From Marsupella aquatica (lineage: Eukaryota > Marchantiophyta), in the NCBI GenBank assembly GCA_973895155.1, contig OZ316892.1, positions 1,116,001 to 1,180,000 of the forward strand: DNA of 64,000 nt, written 5' to 3'. The position numbers and the translations under genes are program-made. Positions within the stretch are counted from its first letter, which is position 1, and every line of letters begins with the position of its first letter. The notes beneath the pieces were generated by a model. That model was not told where the DNA came from and made no database searches. It worked only from the letters and a program-made list of their open reading frames with translations. Positions 23,933-35,520 of this stretch are shown in pieces.

Positions 23933-24235
23933 ATATGTGTTAAGTATTGTTTTTAGTCTTGTGACTCTATAGCTAACCGCAGTTAGTCTAACTCAGGTTA
24001 GAACTTAGCCAAGGTTAGCGGTAGTGCTGATGTGTATATAGCTAGAGCTGGTGCCAGTCCCTGGTGGATCTTCAGTTCATTGTTTGAGTTGGGCAAGAGA
24101 GAAGTAAAGGTCTCTTGCTTTCCCGTGGACGTAGCCTCGGTCATGAGGTGAACCACGTACTCGCTGTGTCGATTACTTTGTATGGTGTTCACATGTGCAT
24201 GGTGTCTTAGGATAGGGATTATCCCCAACAATATG
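23933..24235. mobile_element. Ty1/Copia solo LTR with target-site duplication
   Basis: The LTR spans 23938-24230 (293 bp), beginning TGTTAAG and ending CCCCAACA, the TG...CA form of Copia LTRs. It is flanked by the 5-bp direct repeat ATATG at 23933-23937 and 24231-24235. A TATA box (tgtatata, 24033-24040) precedes a downstream block with cccgtggacgtagcc and gaaccacgtac, a pattern recurrent in plant Copia R-U5 regions. No internal region or second LTR adjoins, so recombination between two LTRs probably removed the rest. Strand is taken as plus from the TATA and U5 order. Confidence 0.92.
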
Positions 24236-25625
24236 TGTGTCTAGATACAATCTCTCTTCCTGAAGACAATCTCTTGTTTTGCTCTAGATGGTGAACTATT
24301 TCTCTCTTTTACATTTCCCTAGATTGGTGGTACTCCATAATCCCTTCCCAAGACAATGCCTGTAAAAATACAACTTAAGAGAAAAATCACAAATTAAAGT
24401 CTAGAAGGCTCATAGCCATCAAAGAGAAATACAAAGAAAAAACTATATGGGGATTACAATCTCAATATCCTGAATTTTGGATGCTCCTATAAGGGGAATC
24501 CACCTTTCTGTGTTTTATCTTATACATTTTCCTTGTGTATTTTTTAATGTATTTTAACAAGGTGCATCGTTTGTATTATTTAAATTTTAGCACCCCTCTT
24601 AATGATTAATCTTTGCTATCCTAGACCTCGTTTTATACTTCAATATTGTGCATCCATATAATTATCTATCTCACTAATAAAGCTCAATGCAAAGCTATTT
24701 TCCAAGACTAATGTGTAGAGTGAAGACACTAGAACCTAACTCTCAATAAGGACAAAACTGAAAGTGTGGGCCAAAGTGTGGGCCTACCTAAAAACAGGAT
24801 GGGCAAAGATAAACAGGAAACAGCATAGGATTTTTTTTTGTCTTCTTCCCTAGTTAGCCTAGTTAGGTTCAAGGAATCTTACTAATAAATTGCAAACATA
24901 AGCTACTTTCAAGGGCTAGGGTCTAGAGTGCCTCTAGACACCAACTCCATATAAATACAAGGAATGGGTAACCAGGCTAGTGGGATTTTCTTGACGGGAC
25001 CCAAACATGAATAGCGTTACTTAATAGGACCCCTGAAGGTTTGGGTATTTGGGTACGTTGATTCACCTTGAATCAAGGGTCCGGATCACTCAGGGTCCTA
25101 AATAACACGTTTTATTTTGGGGTCTCATCAAGCCCAATCAAGCTAATGTAACCTGTCTGCAATGACTTGTTTGAGAAGGAGTATGGGTTTCGTTCGTGCC
25201 TTTGGGATCGTTGGCAGTGGGATACAAATCATGGCAAGGCACGGCAAGGCAAGGAACCAAACGGGAGAGGGGAACGGCGGAGCGTTGGGCCCGAAAGATG
25301 ATGCCGAACCACGAGAGCGGGTGATCCAACACCCAGAGCAGACTCCTATCGAGTACACAATTGAGTACAATCTTTCATGGCTAACAGGAGACTCCGATCG
25401 AGTACGCAATTGAGTGAAATTGCTTCTGAAGACAAGACCAAGCTCTGCAACGCTGAAAAGTCACGTCGGGAGAGGAAGGAGCGATTGAGCCCAAGTACAG
25501 ACAGCAATTGATTAAACATTGATTGAATTATTGACGATGAAACCGAGAGAGCAAGCGCGTCAATTCTTTTTTTCTGGTGCTTCTTCTGCTTGTGCCTGAC
25601 TACGCTCCAACGAACAAGCAGACGT

Positions 25626-25628
<3 letters not shown>
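24236..25628. other. intergenic, upstream of the ASH2/TRAUCO gene
   Basis: No gene is seen. At 24794-24828 there is one copy of a dispersed repeat (aacaggatgggcaaagata) whose partner is at about 38003-38040. The right end approaches the TRAUCO promoter. Confidence 0.4.

Positions 25629-25685
<57 letters not shown>
25629..25685. promoter_or_regulatory. (GA)n tract upstream of the ASH2/TRAUCO gene
   Basis: About 28 uninterrupted GA dinucleotides lie about 155 bp before the ATG at 25842. Plant BASIC PENTACYSTEINE proteins bind such GA repeats and recruit Polycomb factors. Whether the tract is in the promoter or the 5' untranslated region cannot be told from sequence. Confidence 0.6.
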
Positions 25686-25689
<4 letters not shown>

Positions 25690-25841
25690 GGAAGACCAGC
25701 TGGAATGATTGATTGATTGATCGGCTGCTGATTGTTGGCAAGTCATTTGGCTGACGTAAAGGAGGTCTGTCAATTTGGGATGTCGTGGCCATTTTGATGT
25801 ACGAGAGGAGTAGAACAAATGTGGTGAATTCATGAGACACA

Positions 25842-28800
25842 ATGTCTCGAGTGGAGTCTCCCTTTCATGCCATTGCTGCAGAGGCACTCGACGACAAAGA
25901 CACTCCCGACGTCCCTATCTCGGACGAGGTCGAGGCCGATGGTTGTTCAGCTCCCGCCACAGCGACTACGGTCGACGCAAGCTCAGCAGAAGCCAAGCAT
26001 GGCCTAGAAGAGGACTCTGCTGTGAAGCCGCCGACATTGGAAGCGAACACTGACAACGATGATGAAGGTGAACATTTTCGGGAAGAAAACGGGGGTGAAA
26101 ATGAAAATGGGGTTGAAGAAAATGGCGGCGTTGAGGCTTCGAGCAAGAACGGAGGTCCGGGGCAAGAAGCAGAGGAGACGCCAGTAGCTCTGGAGCAGAA
26201 AGTTTCCTCCGAAGGTTAGTGATTCCGATTCAAGTCGGCATTTGTGTTCAGCTAAACGACTCTATCTTGAGAAAATTGTGACTGGCACCGGGAGGGACTG
26301 ACATCCAGCTTAAGCTCCTCTTCAGTAAGAATGATGGTGCATTAGGGGCGATGGAGTGGTGCCAAGCCCTCACAGTTTCCGACTTCATCGCTATCTTGTG
26401 AAGAATGTTGTGTGTTACCATTTGGGTGAAAGTGGTCGTATGATTATCGCGTTGTTTTATGAACTGCTGGAGACCATGAGGAATTTTGACCCCTTGCCTA
26501 CCATTGACGTTACCCTCCCTGCCCTGCCCTGCCGACATCCTGTGTAGCCGTGAATTCTGCCGTCTGTCTTACTGAATCGTCGTTGGACAGAACTTTTGGG
26601 TCGCAGGAATCGGAGCAGTATAATGTCAAACATTAGAACCAAAGATTTGGCTAGGGTTTTTTGCAGTGAATGATTGTTACTGAATCCTTTGTAAGACACT
26701 ACTGGGTTGTCTCCCGCGGAATTGGCAGGCACTTGTCATGCTCCAAACTGTATTGTATAATAGGAACGATATGTAGGGTCAACAGGAGTTTTTAGGGTTT
26801 CGAGACATATTGAGTCGTACTTACTAAGCTCTGCGCAGTCTTGAACTATGGATATTTTTTTTTCCCTTTGGAAGAATCTTCATTTCATGTTTTCAGGAGG
26901 ATGGATGTGTGGTAATGAGCAGGTGTTGGAGCAGAAGTAAACGAAATAGTCGCTAAGAAATCAAAGAAGCGGACCAATGTATGGACGAAAACGACGTCTC
27001 GGAAGAGTGCAAAGAAAGTTAAAAACAGTGGAGTGCGAGGTCAGTCTGACGCGAAGGATGAGAACGTGCTGTTGAAGCCCTTTCATCAAGAGGATGACCC
27101 ATCGTATCCAATTCTCCTCTCGAAGATCTACAAGGCGGAAAAGATTGAGCTAAGTGCGGATAGGCTCGTCGCGAGTGGTAGCAAAGGTTATCGGATGGTG
27201 AGAGCGACTCGTGGGGTCGTTGAAGGTGCTTGGTACTTTGAAATTTATGTGGAAAGGTTAGGAGATACAGGGCACACGCGGCTGGGTTGGAGCACACGTA
27301 GAGGTGACCTGCAGGCACCAGTAGGATACGATGCTCACAGCTATTCTTACAGGGACTTAGATGGCTGCAAAGTACATGCAGCACTGCGGGAGGACCATGG
27401 CGAGGCGTACCACGAGAAGGACGTGATTGGCTTCTATATAAATCTTCCCCGTGAGCCAGGCTTTACGTGGAAACCAGAGGAAGAGGTTGTTGGATATAAG
27501 GGACAACCATACATTATTGTCGCCGACGAGCCCCTCAAACCGTTGCCAGGTATGCTAATTACAGAATTAGAAAAGTTGTTGATTTCATCTCTCTGAAAGT
27601 CCAGTCGTTGTTGTGATTTGTTCCTTGCTCGTCAGTAGGCCTTCGTCTCGACTACTTGTTTCGAGAGGACCTCTTGCAAGGGCGATATCCTCCAGAGTAA
27701 TCCTCTGCTTTTATGTTCTTCTCTGCTCATATCCCTTCTGGCTGATCAAGTCAAAACGGCTGAACCGAGAAAGGATTTTGATACCAGCATTCGTGCGAGA
27801 GTGTTTTATGTTTCAGAAGCGAAAACGTTTAATTATAAGCGTGCTTCCATTGGGCGATGCGCTTCTAACCCTAGGGAGCTCGTGGCACTTGATTGTGTTG
27901 GTGCGAGAATTTTGTAACAGAGCAGGGAGGGGTTGTTTGTCTGACGGTGGGGTTAAGTCACAATTAAAGTACTGTAAAATAATTTGTCTACAGTTAGGGG
28001 CAGTCGATATTTGCCCATTTGAATGTCCAAGACCCGAAATTGAACCAGAGGAGGAGAGTTAAGTTGGATTCGATTGTCTTAAATGGACTGCCGCTGAATC
28101 TCTCTTTGGTATGGATATAGGAAGTGAAATACTCTTTTTCAAGAATGGAGTCTGCCAAGGCGTGGCCTTCAAGGACATTAACGACGGCAGCTATTTTCCT
28201 GCTGCATCCATGTATACCCTTCCTTCTCAGGACTACTGCAAAGTAGTCTTTAATTTTGGTCCAGATTTTAGGTATCCTGTTACTGATCTTGGAGATCGGC
28301 CTCTTCCTTTACCCATGTGCCAGGCTCCTGGGCCTTCTGGACAAGCGAGGGCAGAAACATTTCCTACAAATCAGACGGAGGCAGTGGTACAATTTAGGGA
28401 GAATGGTGGGGATAAGTGGATGGCACTTGAACTTGGCGATCCAATGGAAGTCGCAGAGGCTACAGAAGGTACAAGAAAGGAGAGCAAAACCAAGGAAGTT
28501 GAAAAGGTATCACCTGTAGCTAAAAAGAAATTGAAAAGGCCCACTGGAACAGGCACTGAAGCAGTTTTAGCTCTTAAAGGAAGCAAGAAGGATCTCCCTG
28601 GAACAGGATCAGCACTCAAAGCAAGTAAGAAGGACCTCCCTGGAACAGGATCAGCACCCAAAGGAAGCAAGAAAGACTCGCATGGAACGGGGTTAGCATT
28701 CAAATCAAGGAAGGACTTGCCTGGAACAGGATTGATTCACAAATCGAGCAAGAAAGACTCGCCTGGAACAGAATTAGCACTTAAAGCAAGCAAGAAGGAC

Positions 28801-29520
28801 TCACATGGGACTGGATTAGCTCTCAAATCAAACAAGGACTTATCTGCAACAGGATTGATTCACAAACCGAGCAAGAAAGACTTGGTTGGAACAGGATCAG
28901 CACTTAAAGCAAGCAAGAAAGACTCGCATGGAACGGGATTAGCACTCAAATCAAGCAAGGACTTACCTGCAACAGCATTGATCCAGAAATCGAGCAAGAA
29001 AGACTTGCTTGGAACAGGATCAGCTCACAAACCCAGCAAGAAAGACTTGCCTAGAACAGGATCAGCTCATAAACCCGACAAGAAAGATCTGTCTGAAACA
29101 GGAGCGGCTGACAAACCCGGCAAGAAAGGCTTGCCTGGAAGTCAATCAGCTCACAAATCCAGCAAGGACTTGCCTGGAACAGGACCGGCTGACAAATCCG
29201 GCAAAAAAGATTTTCCTGGAACAGTGTCAGCTCACAAATACAGCAAGGACTTGCCTGGAGTAGGGTCAGGTCAGAAACCCGGCAAGAAAGACTTGCCTGG
29301 GACAGGATCAGCTCACAAACCCAGCAAGAAAGACTTGCCTGGAACAGGATCAGTTCACAAACTGAGCGAGTTCAACGGACATGGATCTCTGCCTAGGGGT
29401 ATGGGACCATCAGCTTTTGGTGCGGGCAGAAGTTGGGGAGGTATTCATGGGGCTCTGAATGTTGATGTTGTTGTTGTGGAAACGTCAACACCTACTCAGG
29501 CCGAAGGCCCTTTCAGGTAG
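25842..29520 (+). CDS. TRO: ASH2/TRAUCO-like SPRY protein (COMPASS core subunit) with a repetitive C-terminal tail
   Basis: Three exons: 25842-26214, 26923-27549 and 28121-29520. Splices are GAAG|gttagt to gagcag|GTG, and ccaG|gtatgc to atag|GAAGT; phases agree, giving 799 residues. Residues 1-125 are acidic and disordered. A basic stretch follows ([20 protein letters not shown], about 134-153). The SPRY domain spans about 180-400, with [43 protein letters not shown] and [13 protein letters not shown]2 proteins help WDR5, RbBP5 and SET-domain methyltransferases methylate histone H3K4. As in other plant homologues as I recall them, no PHD finger is present. Residues 488-747 are about 19 copies of a 13-14-residue repeat, consensus [14 protein letters not shown], which I do not know from any ASH2 protein. 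No splice site ends the frame before the tail. Confidence 0.93.
28582..29363 (+). repeat. ~41-bp coding minisatellite in the ASH2-like gene
   Basis: About 19 units of 39 or 42 bp, always in frame. The left half shows a higher-order period of 41 residues (three units: [11 protein letters not shown].., KDLP.TGLIH.., SKKDL.GTGSAL..) repeated three times from about 28669. The right half is a simpler [14 protein letters not shown] series. The product is strongly basic, near zero in aromatic residues and presumably disordered. Confidence 0.9.
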
Positions 29521-31263
29521 ACGTCACAGGTGTAATTCTTCTGCAGAGTGTACAGTTTCCGAGCGTAGTGAGGCCTTTAGGAAGGAATTGGACGTCCGTC
29601 TGGCAGTAGGGCAGCGAAATCATCTGCTCTAGTAGGAAGTTCAATAGCCTACCCAGTCGAAGGACAGCGATTTGGGTGCATATGATCAGATTCAATAGTA
29701 GCTTTGTTGTTTCGCTTTTTCTCCACATATTGTTCATCTTGTTTATATCATGAGTAATAGCAATGAGCAAGGTAGCTTGTTTACTATGCAGCTGATCACT
29801 ATCCTGAAGCTGGGAGGGTCAGTCATTCATTTTTGCATGCCGCAGCACAATTGCAGTTCAAAATTGTCAAGATTCCCCATATTCTTACATTGCTTGCTGC
29901 GGCTAGCCAAAGTAGTACAAAAAGGCGGAAGATCTCAGCTCCGACCTAGCCAATTGAATAAATTTCTAGTGACGTCAACCTGTTTCAAATCCATCAGATT
30001 TGTCAATCTGCTTATCAGCGTTACTGGATAATTGGGGAAATAGTGATCACCTTTTGATTACATTACATTTGTAAAGTGACTATTAGCACCAGAGCATTGT
30101 CGTCGTTTGTACGAGTTCGGAAGTTTGGATTTCTTCTGGAGTTGAATTTTTTTAGACTTGACTATCAGTCCTTCACCAGAGCATTGTCGTCGTTGGTACG
30201 AGTTCGGAAGTTTGCGTTTCTTCTTGAGTTGAATCTTTTTGATTTACTTATGTAAGTAGGAGTTTTAGGAATTCCCACCCCTGGAATTTTTTTTAGGTTC
30301 GCCCTGAACAGCAGTTACAAGCAGGCAGGCATGGAGGAAAGAGAGACAAAATATCTCTGAAATTCTACTTGGACAGTGTCTTGGAGCAAGGTAAAGTTTT
30401 GTCTGTGTTAAGTTGATGTCTTCGTTCGCTTCCTTTCAGTATTCCTGTCTTGCTTTGTTCTTTCGAATTCGCTGTCCTTGAACCATCTGTCTGCCATATC
30501 TAGAGACTAGGTTAAATCGGTAGTCGTAGCTGGCTGATTACTGCTTTATTCAGAACTATCCAGAACTAGTGTGCTGCAATCAAAGAAACGACGGCCGGTT
30601 ATAAGAGAATATTGAAAGGAAAAGCACTGCAATAGTAGCATCGAGAAGTCCAGGGACGAGTGAAGCACAGAGAAATACAGGGCCGACATCCAATCGCTTC
30701 ATCGAATGGGGTTTGTGGACAACTTCTAAACAAGATGACGCGATCCACCAGATCGCCACAGTTGAATTGGTGTGAGAGCACTCATACATTGGAGGCAAGC
30801 AGGACAGGAAATGCAATGGAGGTTGTCCATGACGTCCGATTGCCTTCCTAAGTTTTCTGCCGTGTAATGAGATGCTTACCCGAACATGACTGGGAGCTCA
30901 TCACGAGCTGGTCAGTTTTACTCTCATTTGTTCTACAACTAAGATGATAGCCGCAAAACGAGCACTGAAATTTCCATCACAAATAGGCGGCCAGGAAAGA
31001 GGATGCATGCTTAAAATTATGTACAATGTTTGTGCAATCCATGTGAAGTCCAGGGTCTCTACTGTACTTCAAGTCTGTACGGACCCCTGATACCATATCA
31101 TACAAATTCCTAATCCCAACAACAAGAATTCCATATTTCACAAAGTATCAACAATTGTACGCCGAGGACGCTCGCCATACTCCGCCTCGGGCATCGTTCC
31201 CCCTCGCGGGCTGCCCATGCATGTAATTCGTCAACAGTTTCAAGGGGAAAAAACAAGATTGTC
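29521..31263. other. intergenic between convergent genes
   Basis: Holds the 3' flanks of the ASH2-like gene and of the minus-strand gene to the right. Bases 30087-30245 carry a tandem duplication of an 87-bp unit (caccagagcattgtcgtcgt, then gtacgagttcggaagtttg). No gene is supported. Confidence 0.5.
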
Positions 31264-31346
31264 TCACCATAGAATGTGCCGGTAGTGTAAGTAAGAAACT
31301 GCTACGACAACAGCCACACCAACCACTAAGTAACCGAGATAGTGAC
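31264..31346 (-). CDS. possible alternative 3' terminal exon encoding a tail anchor
   Basis: On the minus strand an acceptor (gatttgcag) is followed by 83 nt ending at TGA (31264-31266). In the phase that needs one base from a preceding exon it reads x-HYLGYLVVGVAVVV then AVSYLHYRHILW, a 16-18-residue hydrophobic helix with a short polar tail. The last exon of the gene just upstream can supply that phase at AAAGTCG|gtttct, placing this helix exactly where the main product has its own C-terminal helix. It may be an alternative tail exon, a decayed exon, or part of another gene. The donor is weak. Confidence 0.4.
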
Positions 31347-31818
31347 CTGCAAATCGAATCAACAAACTTTGGTTCTTAATTTCCGCATGGCACCTTCAAT
31401 ATACACAATATTGCGGCTCTCTCTGTCTAACCACAAAAGCTAGTAAAAACCCAGAGACAGCTCTCTATTCACTCAATTCTTTCCCTACAATCTCATAACT
31501 TGAAACGTAGAAGAGAACATTGCAACGAATGTCCATCTCTAGGTCTACTGATCTACTATACAGTATTGTACATGTCGAAGCCCGGGACGTTCACGAGTTT
31601 ACCCTGGCTCATTCATCTTCATCATCTTGTGCCAAATCCGAAGTGAACTTGAAAAGTAGAACATTCCAATGAAACTTGTGACGAGATGGAATGCGAAAAT
31701 ACGGGTTTGTGATATTGTGCTGGACGCGGGGCCATTGGAAGAGGGATTTAAAGCAAATTAATCCTTTTGGCAAGATGGTTAGATAAATCCTGTCATGTTT
31801 TAAGTGTTGCTGTGAAGG

Positions 31819-34274
31819 TTATTTAGATGCAGCTTTTCCCAGCACGGTAAGGACAGTCAGAGCGCCTACAGCCAATACATGCGGCACTGTAAAGAAACCG
31901 ACTTTCCATGCAGGAGGTTCCTCTGCATGGGCGAATTGGGCAGTATTTCCTTCAAGACTACGATCTTGAAGCCCAGCGTAATCAGAGTGGCCTGCGTACA
32001 AGTGGCTAGATCTATCCTCACCTGTTCCGTATAGTGAAGCTTTATCATCCTTTCCCGCTGTTGATATGTTATACAAGTTTGTACTCCCTGCTACACCTCC
32101 TTTGGGATCATGAGTCCCATCGTGATGAACATCGTTTGCAGCAGTTTCACTCTTACCCTCAGTTAGCAATTCTCCCAACCCTTCATTTTTGGGAGAATCG
32201 CCAGTATGAGGGGCATTTAGATCATCTCCATCTGCAATTTGTTTTTCGTGCAAGCCATCCTGCATCTTCTCACCCTCTACATTTTGAAGGCTACCAGAGT
32301 TCTGGGCTTCCCGTTCAAATTCTGAAGGATGGCTTTCTCTTCCATCCGAACTACCAGCTTGGTTCCAGTCCGATTCCTGCTTCCCGTTCTGTACCATTGG
32401 ATCAATTTCCCCTGCAAGATGTTTCTCCGGTAGATTCTGACTGGAGTGCTGCGTCCCGTCCTTACTAGCTTGCTGCAAGCGCTCCGAGCTTTCAGGCTTG
32501 AAGTCACCGCTCTCAGATTCCTTTCCTGGGATGTCTTGCAGAGGATCGTTGGGCTCCATTTTGTTCTCGGCCGCTCCCTTCTCGTTGAAGAGTGCAGAGT
32601 AGTCAGTAGAAGGACTCCCCCTTCCCTCTTGAATGGCATCCCTACCGGTGGCATGTGAATTTGTGGTAGCGAAGTCCTGTCGTAGATGATGGGAGTCCCT
32701 TCCTTCCACGGCCTCTGAGCTCTCGTCTTCTGTCTGTCGAAGATTGTCAGAATCTTGTTGAGGGGTCCCAATTTCTTTTACTGGTTCGGCTACGTCAGTT
32801 TTGCGATCATGAGAACCAGACCCGGAACCAGACCGAAATTCCTCAATTTCATGCTCAAACTTATCGGCACGTGGATGTGGGGTATTATTGGCTGGATCAA
32901 AGCTCCCCCACCGTCCAGATCCCAACGCACCTGAAAGCACTGATACAGGTGACTCGTGTTGTTCCAAGGCCTTCATCTTCTCAGCCCCCGCGCCCTGGAG
33001 ATTGTAACCACTGCCTGCGTTGGGGATGACGATATTTTGACCTGCTTTGCCCGAGACAGAACTCTCGTTGGACTCTGTATACTCATCAGGAGGACTCTCA
33101 GAACGCTCAGTTCCAAATTGAATCTTCTCCTCTGGGACACCTTCCACCGATTGTGGTACCCGATTCTCTTCCTCAGCTTTCCTGTCTGCTTCCTCTCGAA
33201 GAGTTTCTGAATCCTTGTTCAGTGTATTGGAAACTTCTCCTATTTCCTCAACTTCGGAATTGGAGCTGAAAGCTTTGTGGAAATCAGCAGGAGGACGATC
33301 CAGATTCTCAAATCCATCCTTTTCACCGACGTTCACAGCTTCGGTGTTTGGACAGAAATGTACGTGTTTCGAGCTACCAGTTGCGAAGGGATTGGTCGGT
33401 TGAGAGTCCTTTTCGAGAGCACTTGAAGAAGTCTCGTTTTCATCCATGACCTCTTCGATCTCATGATGTCCGTGTCGGAGAGGGTCACGCTGAATGTGGC
33501 CGTTGCCTAATTCTCTGTCGACTTTCTCCTTTCCTTTACCAGATTTCGGAAGACCAACACGTAACGAAGCCGCACCTCTCTCAAAGTTTCCCACGTTCTC
33601 ACCCCGGGGACTGAAATCATCTAGATGTCTTTGAGACGTTGGCTGAAGCTGTCCATTGGTCTTGTGTCGGTGTGTTGGTCCGGCCTTCTCTTTTCTCTCC
33701 GATTGCCCTGCTTGACATGAATCTCAACTCATCAGAAGCGGTGGGACATAGTTGCGCAGAGAACACTTACTGGTATTCACGTTAGAATAACCCAAATTGT
33801 ATGGAAGATCATAAGTAGAAGAGATTTGAGGCCTGCCTACAATTTAGAACACAATCCGAGCTCAGCGGATGCAGTGTCTCCCACGCAAACTTTGGTTTTC
33901 TTTCAACCAATTCTGATTGAAGTACCGTAAGTATACTCTAATATAATCACCATCGAAGTTTCCAAATTGAATATTTAAAATCCGTGCATATGAAAATCAA
34001 CTGACAGCGAGAAACAGAATTCAGAGATTCACAGATAATATCTTCCGCTAGCCACTGACAAGAAAATTAACTTCTGGTACCAACCTTCTCGTGGATATTC
34101 GAGCGCAAGACTTTCGAGCGACAGACGATCACTTTTCACAGGAGTGTGCGGACTGGCTTTGATTTCCTCAGGAATCTTCTCATACTCTCCTTTCTCTCTC
34201 GTCCTCTCTCTCTTCTTCTTACCACGCCCGCGAGGAATTGGGCTTATGTAACCTCCACCACTGCGACAGCCCAA
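31819..34274 (-). CDS. long disordered protein with a C-terminal membrane anchor (5' end unresolved)
   Basis: I do not recognise this protein. Three exons can be joined on the minus strand: about 34261/34274-34085, 33836-33771 and 33710-31819 (splices gaaG|gttggt to ttgtag|GC, and accA|gtaagt to gtcaag|CA; phases agree). No ATG lies in the first of them, so a 5' exon is missing; the acceptor is at about 34280 or at cgcag, about 34262. The N-terminal part reads GGGYISPIPRGRGKKKRER, then KIPEEIKASPHTPVKSDRL, which looks like a conserved plant motif. The 630-residue last exon is very rich in E, S, D, G and N and must be disordered. It ends with one hydrophobic helix (about 20 residues, FFTVPHVLAVGALTVLTVLG) and AASK, a tail-anchor arrangement. 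A cytosol-facing organelle- or ER-anchored protein is the likely form. Confidence 0.72.
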
Positions 34275-34580
34275 AGCCCCTGCAAAGAACCGTTTCTAGT
34301 CAATAAACTAGTCTCCAAAGAGTAACAACTGATTTGGCCCCAAATATGAGGGTGCAAAGATAAAGAAATTTGGAGAACGCCCAGGTTCCGACTGAAACAC
34401 GTAGCGACAGATCCTGCATCCACGCAACTTAACCGTGCATGTCGATCGATGTCTTCATCAGGCCCAGTGTAAAAGCATTGAGACTCATAGTTCGTAACAA
34501 GGATTGCTTTGGTTGTGAGTGTCACTCCAATACGTGAGGAATTGGCCATCCCACTTCTGATACTGTCAAAGTCGAAGAAG

Positions 34581-34611
<31 letters not shown>

Positions 34612-35520
34612 TTCTGCCATATCGATTGATCGTAGACTTACCTGAAACAGGACTAGCTATGTGTAAATGTAAACTAGAAAGCGATACAGTCCGAATCAAT
34701 AACATAGCAGGGTTGACAGGTTGGTCGACACAGTTTATGGTGCCACATCTGGAAGGCTGTCTGGCCGAGACTGTTATTTTGCTCGAGTTGACCGACTGTT
34801 CTGCACCGATCACTCTCGCCTGAGAGTACTTTCTGAATCGATCATTGGACTCCCACTAAAATTAACGCCCCCAACTCTTGATTGGGCACACCAGACAATA
34901 AGTTCATGAAACTAGCTAATGAAATTGAATGATTTTGAAAAGCACATGAATGTCTTGAGTGATACGGACCAAGCTAGTCCGATGCCAAATCCTCACGCCC
35001 ATACGTACCAGTAAAGCTAGATTTAGCGCGGTTGAGACGCTCCAAAAAATTATCACGATGGTAACCTTGTCCGTCCTTCGACCCCGACATCGTCACGATC
35101 CAATGGGTTGGCTGCGGATATCTCGATCCACTTTCAAGAACGAGGAAGGAAGCTATTCACGTACAGGTGCATCTGCTCGAAACCACGGACTCGCAAATTG
35201 TTTCCTCTCGTTCCGGGGTGCCACGGGACGATTGATACACAAAGCAGGCAACAGCCTGCAATCATCAAGTTGGGCAGCCCATCAGGATCGATCGCTCTCA
35301 ACCACCTCAATCAATTCAACGACGTCAAGCACGAATGGCATGGCATGGGTAGTTCAACAAAAACCGTGCTTACAATTCGGTCGTTTGTGTGATTATCCCC
35401 TCGCTAAGCATGAACTCATTACCCGATTTCCCTGGAGTTCACACAGGGCTTGCATCACACCAACCAGCAGTGCCATCAATCAATCATAAATTGTGTTTGT
35501 GTATATTAAGGAGATAGCAC
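34275..35520. other. 5' flank of the tail-anchored-protein gene, no separate gene supported
   Basis: The missing first exon of the minus-strand gene should lie here, but no convincing ATG exon with a donor was found. Bases 34574-34610 are a (GAA)12 microsatellite, which makes poly-F or poly-K stretches in spurious frames. A 176-codon plus frame at 34959-35489 has no recognisable content. Confidence 0.4.

Noticed and set aside
25346-25887. Minus frames with a long SLSLSL run
   Set aside because: They are the translated (GA)n microsatellite.
27613-28062. 149-codon frame
   Set aside because: Falls inside intron 2 of the ASH2-like gene.
34244-34813. 189-codon minus frame with a poly-phenylalanine run
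   Set aside because: The run is the (GAA)12 microsatellite; the rest has no family signal and it does not splice in phase to the disordered-protein exons in a convincing way.
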